From NCBI RefSeq assembly GCF_021654115.1, contig NZ_JAIWJF010000006.1, positions 1 to 64,000 of the forward strand: a stretch of DNA of 64,000 nt. The letters run 5' to 3'. Numbering within the stretch: the stretch's first letter is position 1; the number at the start of each line of letters is the position of its first letter. The notes below the pieces were generated by a model, which made no database searches, was not told the DNA's origin, and worked only from the letters and a program-made list of their open reading frames with translations. This stretch comes from Furfurilactobacillus milii. GTDB taxonomy: Bacteria; Bacillota; Bacilli; Lactobacillales; Lactobacillaceae. This document shows, in pieces, positions 23,699-32,449 of this stretch. Made by a program: the position numbers and the translations under genes.

Positions 23699-24226
23699 AT
23701 GCAAGCACTAAACATTAACGGTAAATCACTCACACCACGGATTAATTTCCGCTTTCGGTCAGTCTTAGGCAAAAAGCTTGGGGATGACAACGATAAATCA
23801 GGCTTTAGCAACTTGATTACAGGTTTAGTTCAGTCAGACCCAGACGCTTTGCTGTCATTTTATGAAGCTGCCTTAGCTGGGGACCACCCAAGTGACGATG
23901 ACTTATTCGATGCGCTGGACGACCAAGTATTTAAAGACGACGACTCGGAGGATGCGGCTTTCCGTGATGCAGTTAGCGCCTTAAACAACAGTGGTTTTTT
24001 CAAGATCAAGGCCAAAGCCTGGAAGAAACGCAACGAACAATTGCGAACCATCTTGCAAGCACAGTTAGACGCATTGGCCGACAACGACACAGCCGCAGCA
24101 GCCAACCAGAAGACGGGTTATCAAGTCGGTCTGGATCAAATCAACGACAGCGAGAACGCCTTCGACAAGATGACGGCACCTCAGGAAGCACCGGCAGCAG
24201 AGACGACGACCTCTCAAATTGGCTAG
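23699..24226 (+). CDS. Tail assembly chaperone, first frame (gpG-like)
   Basis: A 175-residue acidic protein (NINGKSLTPRINFRFRSVLG, DDLFDALDDQVFKDDDSEDA) between the tube and tape-measure genes, the fixed place of tail chaperones. Its C-terminus is a Gln/Ala/Glu/Thr-rich tail. The -1 frame is open from 24001 through 24555, so a fusion with the next frame by programmed frameshift is expected as in lambda G/GT. Confidence 0.85.
   Translation: MQALNINGKSLTPRINFRFRSVLGKKLGDDNDKSGFSNLITGLVQSDPDALLSFYEAALAGDHPSDDDLFDALDDQVFKDDDSEDAAFRDAVSALNNSGFFKIKAKAWKKRNEQLRTILQAQLDALADNDTAAAANQKTGYQVGLDQINDSENAFDKMTAPQEAPAAETTTSQIG
23995..24001 (+). other. Canonical -1 slippery heptamer in the chaperone gene
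   Basis: In the gpG-like frame the codons read GGT TTT TTC, so bases 23995-24001 are T TTT TTC, a textbook X-XXY-YYZ site. After a -1 slip the frame is open from 24001 to the end of the second chaperone frame. The part of the -1 frame from 24001 to about 24195 does not look like natural protein, so slippage nearer to 24200-24226 at a non-canonical site is also possible. Confidence 0.4.
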
Positions 24227-24249
24227 AAGGTGCTCGTCGTTATATCGGA

Positions 24250-24555
24250 GTGACAGACATTAATGTCTTTTACGATATGACAGTTCACGAATACAACACT
24301 ATGTTGAAAGGTGCGTTACTGGCTCGTATTGATGATTTGTATGCACAAAAGCAAGCTGCTAGTTTTACTCGGCCTGTCCTGCTAGCGGACGGTGAGAAGA
24401 ACCAAGATTACGAACAACAAATTACAGAGAATTTGAAGCGGCAGGAAACCAAGATTAAACAGCAGTTTGACCCATACTTTATCAAGCAACAGCAAGCTCG
24501 TAACGACCAAAACATGATGTTATATCAGTTAATGCACGGAGGTGACAGCAAGTGA
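24250..24555 (+). CDS. Tail assembly chaperone, second frame (gpT-like extension)
   Basis: The -1 frame relative to the gpG-like gene. From GTG 24250 it gives 101 residues, but no good ribosome binding site precedes that codon, and the coding pattern clearly begins before it (DDLSNWLEGARRYIGVTDIN, about 24202-24261), crossing the stop of the first frame. Hence it is most likely expressed as a fusion by -1 frameshifting. It is helical and Gln/Lys-rich, and would bind the tape-measure protein. It overlaps that gene by four bases. Confidence 0.75.
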   Translation: MTDINVFYDMTVHEYNTMLKGALLARIDDLYAQKQAASFTRPVLLADGEKNQDYEQQITENLKRQETKIKQQFDPYFIKQQQARNDQNMMLYQLMHGGDSK

Positions 24556-27500
24556 GTGCCGATTATGTAGTTGACCAAAAGGTCCGGTGGTCATTCGTTG
24601 ATGATGTCACCAGTCCATTAACTCGTGTCAAACAATTATTAGCCGACACGACCAACCTAGTTAATGGGTCAGTGAGCCCAACTAAGGTGTTAGAAGATGC
24701 CATGCGTATGCTGGGGACTTCTGGGTCGGAGTCTATCAACAAAGTCGTGACAGATGCTAAAGCCTTGCAATCTGAAATGACCAGTATTCCTAAAGATACA
24801 AAACTCGATATCACGGCTAATGCCGGTGAAGCAATTGACCATGCTAAGCAGCTCGGAACAAATATTAAAGAGTTGCCGAAAGACACTTTAGTTAAGGTCA
24901 ATGCCACTACTGAAGCTAATAAGATTCTAGATTTCAAGAAAAACATCGGAGATGTTCCAACTAGTCACAACACTAATCTAAAAGTTACCGACGAGGTGAC
25001 TGAACCACTAACACACGTTCGTTCAGCGGCTGATGAGACCACTAAGTCCAGTAGCAAACTGCATGATGTGTTGATGGGCACGTTCGCTGGTTCAGTGATT
25101 GCCAGTGGAACGGCTGCGTTACTAAGCGGTTTACATGAAGCAACAAGGGCTGGTATGGAATACAACATCCAGCAAGATACCATGCGTATCAACTGGCATA
25201 ACTTAACTACTGAAGCCCCACAAGACGGGAAACAGTTAGTCGGTTTCATCAATGACATGTCACAGCATTCTATCTATTCATCAGAAGCGCTGGATAAGAT
25301 GGCGCAGTCGTTTTACCATGTTCATTCAAATGCACAGGAAACTAAAAAGTGGACGCAAGACTTCGTTAATCTTGGGTCCACTTTGCATGTTAGTAATGAT
25401 GCCCTAGCTGAAGCCGGTGAACAATTTGCAAAGATTGACGCCGGTGGTAAGGCCAATGCCGAAGATATGTCAGTTATGATCAATCGATTCCCAATGTTTG
25501 GTGAAGCCTTACAAAAGGCCACAGGGAAGTCGATGGATCAACTTTATCAAATGTCCGCACAAGGCAAACTGACCGGTAAGGTCTTTGAAGAAGCACTAGA
25601 TGAATTAGGTAACAAGTACAAGAGCAGTCAAGCCGAGGCATTAACGTCGTTTCAAGGGATGTCGATGTACCTTCAAAGTCGAACCAGTATGTTGTTTGGG
25701 GATATTGAAAAGTCTTCATTCAACATGTCGAAGTCCGCTTTGAAAGACTTACAAAGTCTGACATCAGATAAGTCTATGGAACAATACGCCAACTTGATAT
25801 CTGGTGGATTGTCTAAAGTTATGGAAGGTACGACTAACGTACTGTCTTACATTGCTGCCCATCGAAAAGATATTCTAGCTGTTATCAGTGACATCAGTGA
25901 AATCATTGGTATTCTGGCAAAATCAATCTGGTCAACGGTCAGTGGCATCGTTAAAGATATTGCCAGTGCGTTTGGATTGGTCAGTGATAGTGCCAAGAAG
26001 TCTGGTGACCCACTTAAACAGATTGAGTCCGCCTTAGACGCAATTTTGAAACACAAGAGTGCCATTCAAGAATTTGGCAAGATTTTAGTAGCTGCATTTG
26101 CGGTGAAGAAAATTACGGGATTTATAAGCGGCTTTCAAGACTTGCAGAAGGCTTTTGAAAAAACGGCTGCATTCTCTACCGCACAGAAGTCAATTGCAGC
26201 GTTTGGCGACACATTAAACTCAACAGGTAAAATCTTTCCAGCTTTTGGGTCCGCATTAAAGGCTGTTCCATTTACGATTTGGATTACAGCTATTTCAACT
26301 ATTGTGATTGCCTTGGTCGAGCTGTATAAACACAATGCTAAATTCAGAAATTTTGTGAATGGGATTGTGGATTCAATTAAACAGTTCTACAAAGATGCAG
26401 TTAAGTGGTTGGGGGATGCGATTAGCTGGGTTCGAAAGACCTTTGGTCCATTCTTCAACGAAGCGGTCAAAGCAGTTCAAAGTGTTTGGAAACAGATTCA
26501 ACCAATTGTTACCGCCGGTATGAAAGTTGTTAGTTCAGCTATTCAATTAGGCATCGACTTGGTTGTTGACGTGTGGAAAATTGGCTGGGGTCTATTATCG
26601 ACCGTTCTTAAAGTTGCTTGGGCAGTAATCAAACCTATTGTTGACCTAGGGATGGCCGCTATAAGCGCAACGATATCCGCTGTGCTGAAGTTTATTCAAG
26701 GTACATGGCAATCAGTTTGGAATGCTATTGCATCAATACTAAGGTTGGCTTGGGATGTCATGAAGCCATTAGTTATCGGGGCTATGAATGCTATTGCTGA
26801 TGTAATTAAATTGGTTTCCGATATCATCCATGGTCGCTGGAGTGCGGTATGGGGTGATATTAAGGATTATTTCACGGATATCTGGAATGGTATTTCTGGC
26901 GCTATTGGCGGTTACATGAAGGATATTCAGAGTGTGATTAGCAACATACTAAGTGCTATTAGCTCTGTTTGGAATTCAATGTGGTCAGCCATGGGTGACT
27001 TCTTCGGTGGTATTTGGAAAGGCATTAAGGGTGCCGCTCAAGACGGTATTAATGGCGTATTGAACGTCATTAATGCTGGCGTTGACGCGATTGATACGGT
27101 TTGGCAATTCTTTACCGATCATAAAACTAGCATTCCACACATGAAGCCAGTTAAGTTCGAACAAGGTGGTGTGGTTCATACTCGCTTGTCCATGATTAAC
27201 GACGGTGCAGGTCCGAACTGGAAAGAGCTATTACAATTGCCGTCCGGTGAGTTGAAAATGTCTCATCAACGTAACGCTGTTATGCCATTGCCAGTCGGTA
27301 CTCGTGTCTACAATGGGGATGAAACTGCTAATATCATGCATTCGGCTGGTGTCCAACGCTATGCCGATGGTGGGATTGTTGGTGATGCCATAGACTGGAC
27401 AAAGGGTAAGCTGTCTGACATTGGTTCGTGGATTGGCGACAAAGCGGATGCGGTTGAGAAGTTTATGAAAGACCCGTTAGGGAACATCTCGAAAGTTCTG

Positions 27501-28370
27501 CATAAAGCGACTGATGGCTTGTTTAAAGGTGCCGCTAGTTTTGGTGATTTGGCGACCGGAACTGTGAACAAGATTGCTTCAATTGCCGTCAACAAGTTTA
27601 AGGACATGCTGAGCCAAACTCAGAAAAAAATTGAGTCCGAGAATACTAATGGACCATCAGGGCCAGCAGTTGATCGTTGGCGTTCAGTTATTGGCCAAGC
27701 AACTGATATTTTGCATCATGCACCGCTTTCTGGTTCGCAGATTGGTCATTTGCTGTCTCAAATCGCTACTGAATCTGGTGGGGATAACAATATTGTTCAA
27801 AAAGTTTGGGATGTAAATATGGCGAACGGTAATCCTGCACAAGGGTTACTGCAATTCATACCCCAGACATTCGGACAGTGGGCTATCGGTGGTCACACCA
27901 ACATCAAGAGCGGACTTGATCAGATCATTGCCGCCATTCGTCGTTTGGATGCAATGGGGACATGGAATTATATCGGCCAAGGTCACGGTTGGTGGACTGG
28001 TGGCCATCCAACGACACCTCAATTAGCGCCAATCGCTGAACACGGGGATGAGTTTGTAGTTAACCCTCGTATGGGTAATGCGATGCAACTCATTAACGAA
28101 GCCTATGAACGGACAGTACAGGAACAGCCACAACTACGTGATGCAACGACGCCATCGGCAACAGGGATGCATGTTAATACTGCTAACGCTCAATCAGATG
28201 AAAGCCGTTCAGATATTTCTACGAAACTTTTTGATACCATCATTGAAAGGCTGACGGAGATTCGGGATAAGGACGATGACACATACCTAGATGGTGAAAA
28301 GGTCACTAAGACAACTGAACGTGTAAGTGCTGGTCGCTATCGTATGGCCGAAGCGCAAGGTCAAGCATAA
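24552..28370 (+). CDS. Tape measure protein with C-terminal lytic transglycosylase domain
   Basis: A 1272-residue protein starting at GTG. Residues about 160-420 resemble the TP901-type tape-measure core (ALLSGLHEATRAGMEYNIQQ, FEEALDELGNKYKSS). Residues 560-860 have hydrophobic and Trp-rich helical repeats (VWKIGWGLLSTVLKVAWAVI) that may insert in the membrane at DNA entry. Residues about 1040-1155 are an SLT-like domain: QIATESGGDNN (catalytic Glu), NPAQGLLQFIPQTF, and GHGWWTGGH. It sets tail length and opens peptidoglycan during infection. At about 1.5 angstrom per residue the tail would be near 190 nm; that is an estimate. Confidence 0.92.
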   Translation: MSADYVVDQKVRWSFVDDVTSPLTRVKQLLADTTNLVNGSVSPTKVLEDAMRMLGTSGSESINKVVTDAKALQSEMTSIPKDTKLDITANAGEAIDHAKQLGTNIKELPKDTLVKVNATTEANKILDFKKNIGDVPTSHNTNLKVTDEVTEPLTHVRSAADETTKSSSKLHDVLMGTFAGSVIASGTAALLSGLHEATRAGMEYNIQQDTMRINWHNLTTEAPQDGKQLVGFINDMSQHSIYSSEALDKMAQSFYHVHSNAQETKKWTQDFVNLGSTLHVSNDALAEAGEQFAKIDAGGKANAEDMSVMINRFPMFGEALQKATGKSMDQLYQMSAQGKLTGKVFEEALDELGNKYKSSQAEALTSFQGMSMYLQSRTSMLFGDIEKSSFNMSKSALKDLQSLTSDKSMEQYANLISGGLSKVMEGTTNVLSYIAAHRKDILAVISDISEIIGILAKSIWSTVSGIVKDIASAFGLVSDSAKKSGDPLKQIESALDAILKHKSAIQEFGKILVAAFAVKKITGFISGFQDLQKAFEKTAAFSTAQKSIAAFGDTLNSTGKIFPAFGSALKAVPFTIWITAISTIVIALVELYKHNAKFRNFVNGIVDSIKQFYKDAVKWLGDAISWVRKTFGPFFNEAVKAVQSVWKQIQPIVTAGMKVVSSAIQLGIDLVVDVWKIGWGLLSTVLKVAWAVIKPIVDLGMAAISATISAVLKFIQGTWQSVWNAIASILRLAWDVMKPLVIGAMNAIADVIKLVSDIIHGRWSAVWGDIKDYFTDIWNGISGAIGGYMKDIQSVISNILSAISSVWNSMWSAMGDFFGGIWKGIKGAAQDGINGVLNVINAGVDAIDTVWQFFTDHKTSIPHMKPVKFEQGGVVHTRLSMINDGAGPNWKELLQLPSGELKMSHQRNAVMPLPVGTRVYNGDETANIMHSAGVQRYADGGIVGDAIDWTKGKLSDIGSWIGDKADAVEKFMKDPLGNISKVLHKATDGLFKGAASFGDLATGTVNKIASIAVNKFKDMLSQTQKKIESENTNGPSGPAVDRWRSVIGQATDILHHAPLSGSQIGHLLSQIATESGGDNNIVQKVWDVNMANGNPAQGLLQFIPQTFGQWAIGGHTNIKSGLDQIIAAIRRLDAMGTWNYIGQGHGWWTGGHPTTPQLAPIAEHGDEFVVNPRMGNAMQLINEAYERTVQEQPQLRDATTPSATGMHVNTANAQSDESRSDISTKLFDTIIERLTEIRDKDDDTYLDGEKVTKTTERVSAGRYRMAEAQGQA

Positions 28371-28371
28371 T

Positions 28372-28396
28372 AAAAAGGCACCCAATGGGTGTCTTT
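28372..28396. terminator. Bidirectional terminator between tape measure and convergent moron
   Basis: AAAAGGCACCC and GGGTGTCTTT form a stem of ten or more pairs (one G-U) with an AAT loop. A run of A on the left and of T on the right lets it serve both the rightward tape-measure gene and the leftward gene that ends at 28395. Confidence 0.7.
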
Positions 28397-28673
28397 AATT
28401 TTGTTTGATACCATCTGCATAGCCAAAAACGGTTATTTTTGCTCCTGTTTCGGCTCCGGCGGCAGTGAATTTCAAATTTGCGTAGCCGTCCAAATTTCTT
28501 TCTCGGCATTTACTTTGCAAGTCTTTTAGAACTTTTAACTGTGCTCCAATGCCGGAAGCAGTTATTTCTTCTGAAATTAGTATACTTTCAGAATGATATC
28601 CTTCTGGTACTGGTCCAACGGTTTCAATTAGTTTAGGCTTGTCGTCATTTTTACCGAATAATGGCATCATCAT
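28395..28673 (-). CDS. Leftward small gene inside the tail operon (YbjQ-like fold possible)
   Basis: A protein of about 90-92 residues on the strand opposite the late operon; three ATG codons in a row follow GAGGTA, the third being best spaced. The C-terminal part (GYANLKFTAAGAETGAKITV, then FGYADGIK) recalls the YbjQ/heavy-metal-binding domain with its final G-x-A pattern, but the match is weak. A TAAAAT box lies upstream on the minus strand. Opposed orientation and a private terminator make it a moron candidate expressed in the lysogen. Confidence 0.6.
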   Translation of the reverse strand: MMMPLFGKNDDKPKLIETVGPVPEGYHSESILISEEITASGIGAQLKVLKDLQSKCRERNLDGYANLKFTAAGAETGAKITVFGYADGIKQN

Positions 28674-28739
28674 TACCTCGCTTTGTTTGATGTCCTAATT
28701 TTAAGCCAACAAAATCATAAAAGAAAGGAGGCGCGTATC

Positions 28740-29651
28740 GTGCAAGTGTTTTCGCAAAGTACCAATAAACCACATGCGTATCGGTTCAGTGAGATCGACA
28801 ACAAGTTACCATTCAACCCGGTTGAGTACGCCATCAGTACGGACGGTGTGAACTGGGTATCCTGCTTTGATGTTCCTGATTTGAAGAACGTTTATATGTA
28901 TGACGCTGTGTTACCCGACCTAACACCAGCTGAAACGTATCAAGTGATTGGTCAACAAGACGGTCAAACGCTGATGGCTTCGCGTTATGATCAACGAGAC
29001 ATCGTGACGCAGTTCTATGCTTTTGGCGAAGATGAAAACGACCAGTCGCTAGGTTATCAAGCACTAGAACGTTTTCTATATGCTCGTGATGAGTATTGGA
29101 TTACGTTTGCTAACCATGCTGGTTTGAAATTTAAGGTGAAAGCCAAGACGTTCAAGCCAACGTATCCCAACGACAAGGATTTCTATGCCACTGTGACGTT
29201 CAACAACTCTGCTGGGGTTGGTCAAACGTTGGGAACGACGCAACAGATAAATGACTTTGATTCACCAATCTGGGCGTTAGGCCAAGGCATTGAGATGACT
29301 GGTAGTGTGCCACAATATACGTTCAACACAGACAGTTTTACCGTGATGAACTTCGGTGACATTATGATCGAACCCGACATCAAGCAGCACCCGTTAGTGA
29401 TTACGATCCATGCGAACGGCAAGCCGTCACTGACCAATCAGACGACAGGGCAAACGTTCACGTGTAATCGTCAAGTAAGTGCTGGGGATGAACTGAAATT
29501 GGCTGGCGTTAATCCGTTTATCAACGGCCAACAATGCGGCATTGATACGAATCACGGCATCATCTCATTACAACGTGGTGCTAATCAGTTCACACTGACC
29601 GACTGTACCGATGCCACTGTCAGTTTCGATACGCCGTTCTATTATGTTTAG
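28740..29651 (+). CDS. Distal tail protein (Dit)
   Basis: A 303-residue protein starting at GTG 28740, ten bases after a strong AAAGGAGG; the frame open from 28683 overlaps the upstream moron and lacks a site. Its order (tape measure, Dit, Tal) and pattern (DIVTQFYAFGEDENDQSLGY, RDEYWITFANHAGLKFKVKA) identify the hub of the baseplate. The C-terminal half is an extra beta-rich domain of about 130 residues (from TFNTDSFTVMNFGDIMIEPD), perhaps a carbohydrate-binding insertion as in evolved Dit proteins. Confidence 0.82.
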   Translation: MQVFSQSTNKPHAYRFSEIDNKLPFNPVEYAISTDGVNWVSCFDVPDLKNVYMYDAVLPDLTPAETYQVIGQQDGQTLMASRYDQRDIVTQFYAFGEDENDQSLGYQALERFLYARDEYWITFANHAGLKFKVKAKTFKPTYPNDKDFYATVTFNNSAGVGQTLGTTQQINDFDSPIWALGQGIEMTGSVPQYTFNTDSFTVMNFGDIMIEPDIKQHPLVITIHANGKPSLTNQTTGQTFTCNRQVSAGDELKLAGVNPFINGQQCGIDTNHGIISLQRGANQFTLTDCTDATVSFDTPFYYV

Positions 29652-30831
29652 TTATCCGTCATTGGTGGTGCGTGAACGTAATGGTAATAGCGAGGAACGA
29701 TTGAACATCAATGATGCGCACGATTCGTTTCAAGATGCGTGGTCGCTGAACCAGTCGATGGAACTGTCGTTGACAGCACGACTGTTGCCAGGGTACACGT
29801 CTGCTTTCAATCTGTTACAAACACAGAACATGATTGTGTATGGTGGACAACAGTATGTCATTAAGCAGGCTAGTCCAGCCGTTGATGCTGGTATTTTGAC
29901 TAATCAGGTCAAGGCTGTTCATATTATGTATGACGTGTTAAAGAATGTTCGTAAAGAGGATATTAATGCTGGTACGCTGACCTATTCGTTTCAAGATGCT
30001 TGCAGTCAATTTGTGAATGGCAACGATCAGGGTGTGACGGTTGATTATAATGGCAACTTTCAGTCAGTACAAATTGAAAACTTGGGAAACACGTCGTTTC
30101 TTGAATTCTTGACGAGCTATCTAGATAAGTTTGGTGCTGTCATGATACCGGATAACCTGCATATTCACTTTTATTCGCGTGACACGTTTCGTCATGAGAC
30201 CAACAATATGTTTGTTTATGGTGGCAATACGGACACGGTTCATTTATCGACGGATTCGAGTAATTTGATTAACCAGTGCTGGTGCTATGGTAAGCCAGTT
30301 GATAACGAGAATAGTTCTTCAAACAATGACTTAACTAAGGGTAACTACCAGGTTAAGTTTTTGTTTTCCGATCAAGACAGTATCAACAAGTATGGTCTGC
30401 ATCGTGGACCAGCTGTTTCCGATGAACGATTTACTGATCAAGGATCAATGCAACAGTACGTTCAATCAACTTTACAGACCGAACCAACGTTGCAACTGAC
30501 GATGCAGTATCTCAGTCGAACCGTAATCAACAAAGGGGATGGCTGGTACTTACGTGCCCCTAGTGTTGGATTGGAACGTGAGGTCACAGTGACAGGCATT
30601 ACTCAGAATCCGTATAATCCAGCATCAATGCCGACAATTACGTTAGACAACACGTCAGCAGCGCTCCGCAGTATCTCGTTAACATTGAGTAATCGAGTAC
30701 GTGATCACGATAATCAAATAACTAATCTGACTGCGATTGCGAATAATATTCGCGTTAATGAAGAACATTTCCCGGGTTTAAAAACGATTGATGGAGGTGT
30801 GAGCGATGTCCAGTATCGACCAAACTCATAA
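29644..30831 (+). CDS. Tail-associated baseplate protein (Tal, short form)
   Basis: A 395-residue protein from ATG 29644, overlapping the Dit stop. Pattern and order fit the prophage endopeptidase tail/Tal N-terminal hub (SLVVRERNGNSEERLNINDA, DRDHDNQITNLTA-like end). At 395 residues it is only the structural gp27-like part, with no peptidase or other lytic domain, so wall degradation would rest on the tape-measure SLT domain and perhaps on the glycosidase-like protein at 32442. It overlaps the next gene by 26 bases. Confidence 0.8.
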   Translation: MFSYPSLVVRERNGNSEERLNINDAHDSFQDAWSLNQSMELSLTARLLPGYTSAFNLLQTQNMIVYGGQQYVIKQASPAVDAGILTNQVKAVHIMYDVLKNVRKEDINAGTLTYSFQDACSQFVNGNDQGVTVDYNGNFQSVQIENLGNTSFLEFLTSYLDKFGAVMIPDNLHIHFYSRDTFRHETNNMFVYGGNTDTVHLSTDSSNLINQCWCYGKPVDNENSSSNNDLTKGNYQVKFLFSDQDSINKYGLHRGPAVSDERFTDQGSMQQYVQSTLQTEPTLQLTMQYLSRTVINKGDGWYLRAPSVGLEREVTVTGITQNPYNPASMPTITLDNTSAALRSISLTLSNRVRDHDNQITNLTAIANNIRVNEEHFPGLKTIDGGVSDVQYRPNS

Positions 30832-32449
30832 AGAGTATCTTGCTCATCAAAATGGTACTGTGTACTGGCCTTTTACCGCTTGGGACGCTATTCTTGGGAT
30901 ACCGGATGGTTTGGTTGATAAGGACGAACTAGCTGCTGCCATCGCTAAGATTCCACAGCCAGACATGAGTGCCTACCTAACAAAGGATGCACTTAACGGC
31001 TATGTCGTAAAAGGTGAGTTGCCAGACTTTAGTAAGTTTGCGGCAAAAGCCGATATTCCAGATGTTAGCGGAATGGCAAAGCAGGCTGATTTAAGCCAGG
31101 TTGAGAACTATGCAATGTTTCGTAACCATTGGGTTCAAAAGTACCAAACAGTTGGCTATTCGCTAGACTCGAATGGCGAGGCAACAGTGCTAAGCCCCGA
31201 TTCAAAAACGACCACTCTAATTGACTATGATCCGGCTGCACATCTTGTGTTTGTTGGCTGGGGAGCGGCAGTTGGTAAACAGGTGACCGTGGGATTTTTT
31301 GATAAGGATAAAAAGTACCTATCGTCAACTATCTGGACGATTACCAGTAAAGGTGCTGGTGATAATCCACGTTCAATAATCGAATTTTATAAGAACACAC
31401 CAACTAACACAGCATTTATCAAAGTAAGCTGTAATTTCATGTCGAGTGCTGATTTGATGATTGTCAGCTCTGTATTTGATGATGCTGCGTGGATGGCCGC
31501 ACCAGAAGATGTCCCTAATTTGGATGGCACGGTTGCTAAGCTATCGGATGGCAGAGGCGAGTATGGCAATAATGGTGATTTAAGATTAGATGGCACTGTC
31601 TATGCTGACGATATTAAGTTGAGCGGTAGTAGTGATCCGTTATCTGCAGTCATGAAACGAATTCAGGCAACAACGGGATCAGGTGCTTACTTGCCGGTTA
31701 ACCAATGGAAGCCAGAGACACTGTATGATGTTTCTGGTCATAACGCTGTTGGTGCAGGGATGAAGTTGAGCCTTAACGATGTGAGTGCTAGTTTTAACAC
31801 TATCCTGCATGTATTTGATGGCGCGGCAAACGACAAGTTAACATTGTCGTATGGTGGAGTTGGGTGGACTCAAAACATCGATGTGAATGAGAATCTAATT
31901 AATGGATCGAATAAATTTGACATAGATGCCTTAGAGCCAAAAACAAGTTATCCAAGCGGTGCTACTACTGTAACGATTCAGTATTCAAAAGGTATGGCGG
32001 GTGCGGTAGCGCTGTATCAACGCGATGTGGATGTGAATTACTACATTCCGCGATCTACGGACTGGATTAAGCCCGGCGTGGAGACACACTCCGTGACATT
32101 TACTCCACTAAACGGTTTTACACTAGGCGTTCCATTCACGTATGAGACAGTAAAATTTGGTCCAAACGCACAGTTGATTACCCTACATGGGAGCATACTG
32201 GTTGGTGGGACGATGGAGGCTTTTTCTTCAAGTACAATTGGCGTGTTTACAAATCTACCCAAACCAGCGACTAACCAATATGGAACCGTAGTTGGTAGCT
32301 CGACTGCTAGTGGTTGGGGCAAAGGATTCGTGGTCAACTTCGATTCTACTGGTACACAGCTTATTGCTGGGACACCTAGCGGAACTGGTAAAGGTGATGA
32401 AATCTATATCAACATATCATTTTGGAGTGAGGAGGCAGTAAATGATTAA
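30806..32449 (+). CDS. Baseplate / receptor-binding-type protein
   Basis: A 547-residue protein with GGAGGTG upstream. The N-terminal 110 residues have a short repeat pattern (ITKDALNGYVVKGELPDFSK-like, FAAKADIPDVSGMAKQADLS), suggesting trimeric fibre. A beta domain (about 120-240) precedes NGDLRLDGTVYADDIKLSGS and ends with a head-like beta domain (430-547: TFTPLNGFTLGVPFTYETVK). This fits a tail fibre or receptor-binding protein; no chaperone gene follows. The exact receptor is unknown. It overlaps the next start by eight bases. Confidence 0.7.
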   Translation: MSSIDQTHKEYLAHQNGTVYWPFTAWDAILGIPDGLVDKDELAAAIAKIPQPDMSAYLTKDALNGYVVKGELPDFSKFAAKADIPDVSGMAKQADLSQVENYAMFRNHWVQKYQTVGYSLDSNGEATVLSPDSKTTTLIDYDPAAHLVFVGWGAAVGKQVTVGFFDKDKKYLSSTIWTITSKGAGDNPRSIIEFYKNTPTNTAFIKVSCNFMSSADLMIVSSVFDDAAWMAAPEDVPNLDGTVAKLSDGRGEYGNNGDLRLDGTVYADDIKLSGSSDPLSAVMKRIQATTGSGAYLPVNQWKPETLYDVSGHNAVGAGMKLSLNDVSASFNTILHVFDGAANDKLTLSYGGVGWTQNIDVNENLINGSNKFDIDALEPKTSYPSGATTVTIQYSKGMAGAVALYQRDVDVNYYIPRSTDWIKPGVETHSVTFTPLNGFTLGVPFTYETVKFGPNAQLITLHGSILVGGTMEAFSSSTIGVFTNLPKPATNQYGTVVGSSTASGWGKGFVVNFDSTGTQLIAGTPSGTGKGDEIYINISFWSEEAVND

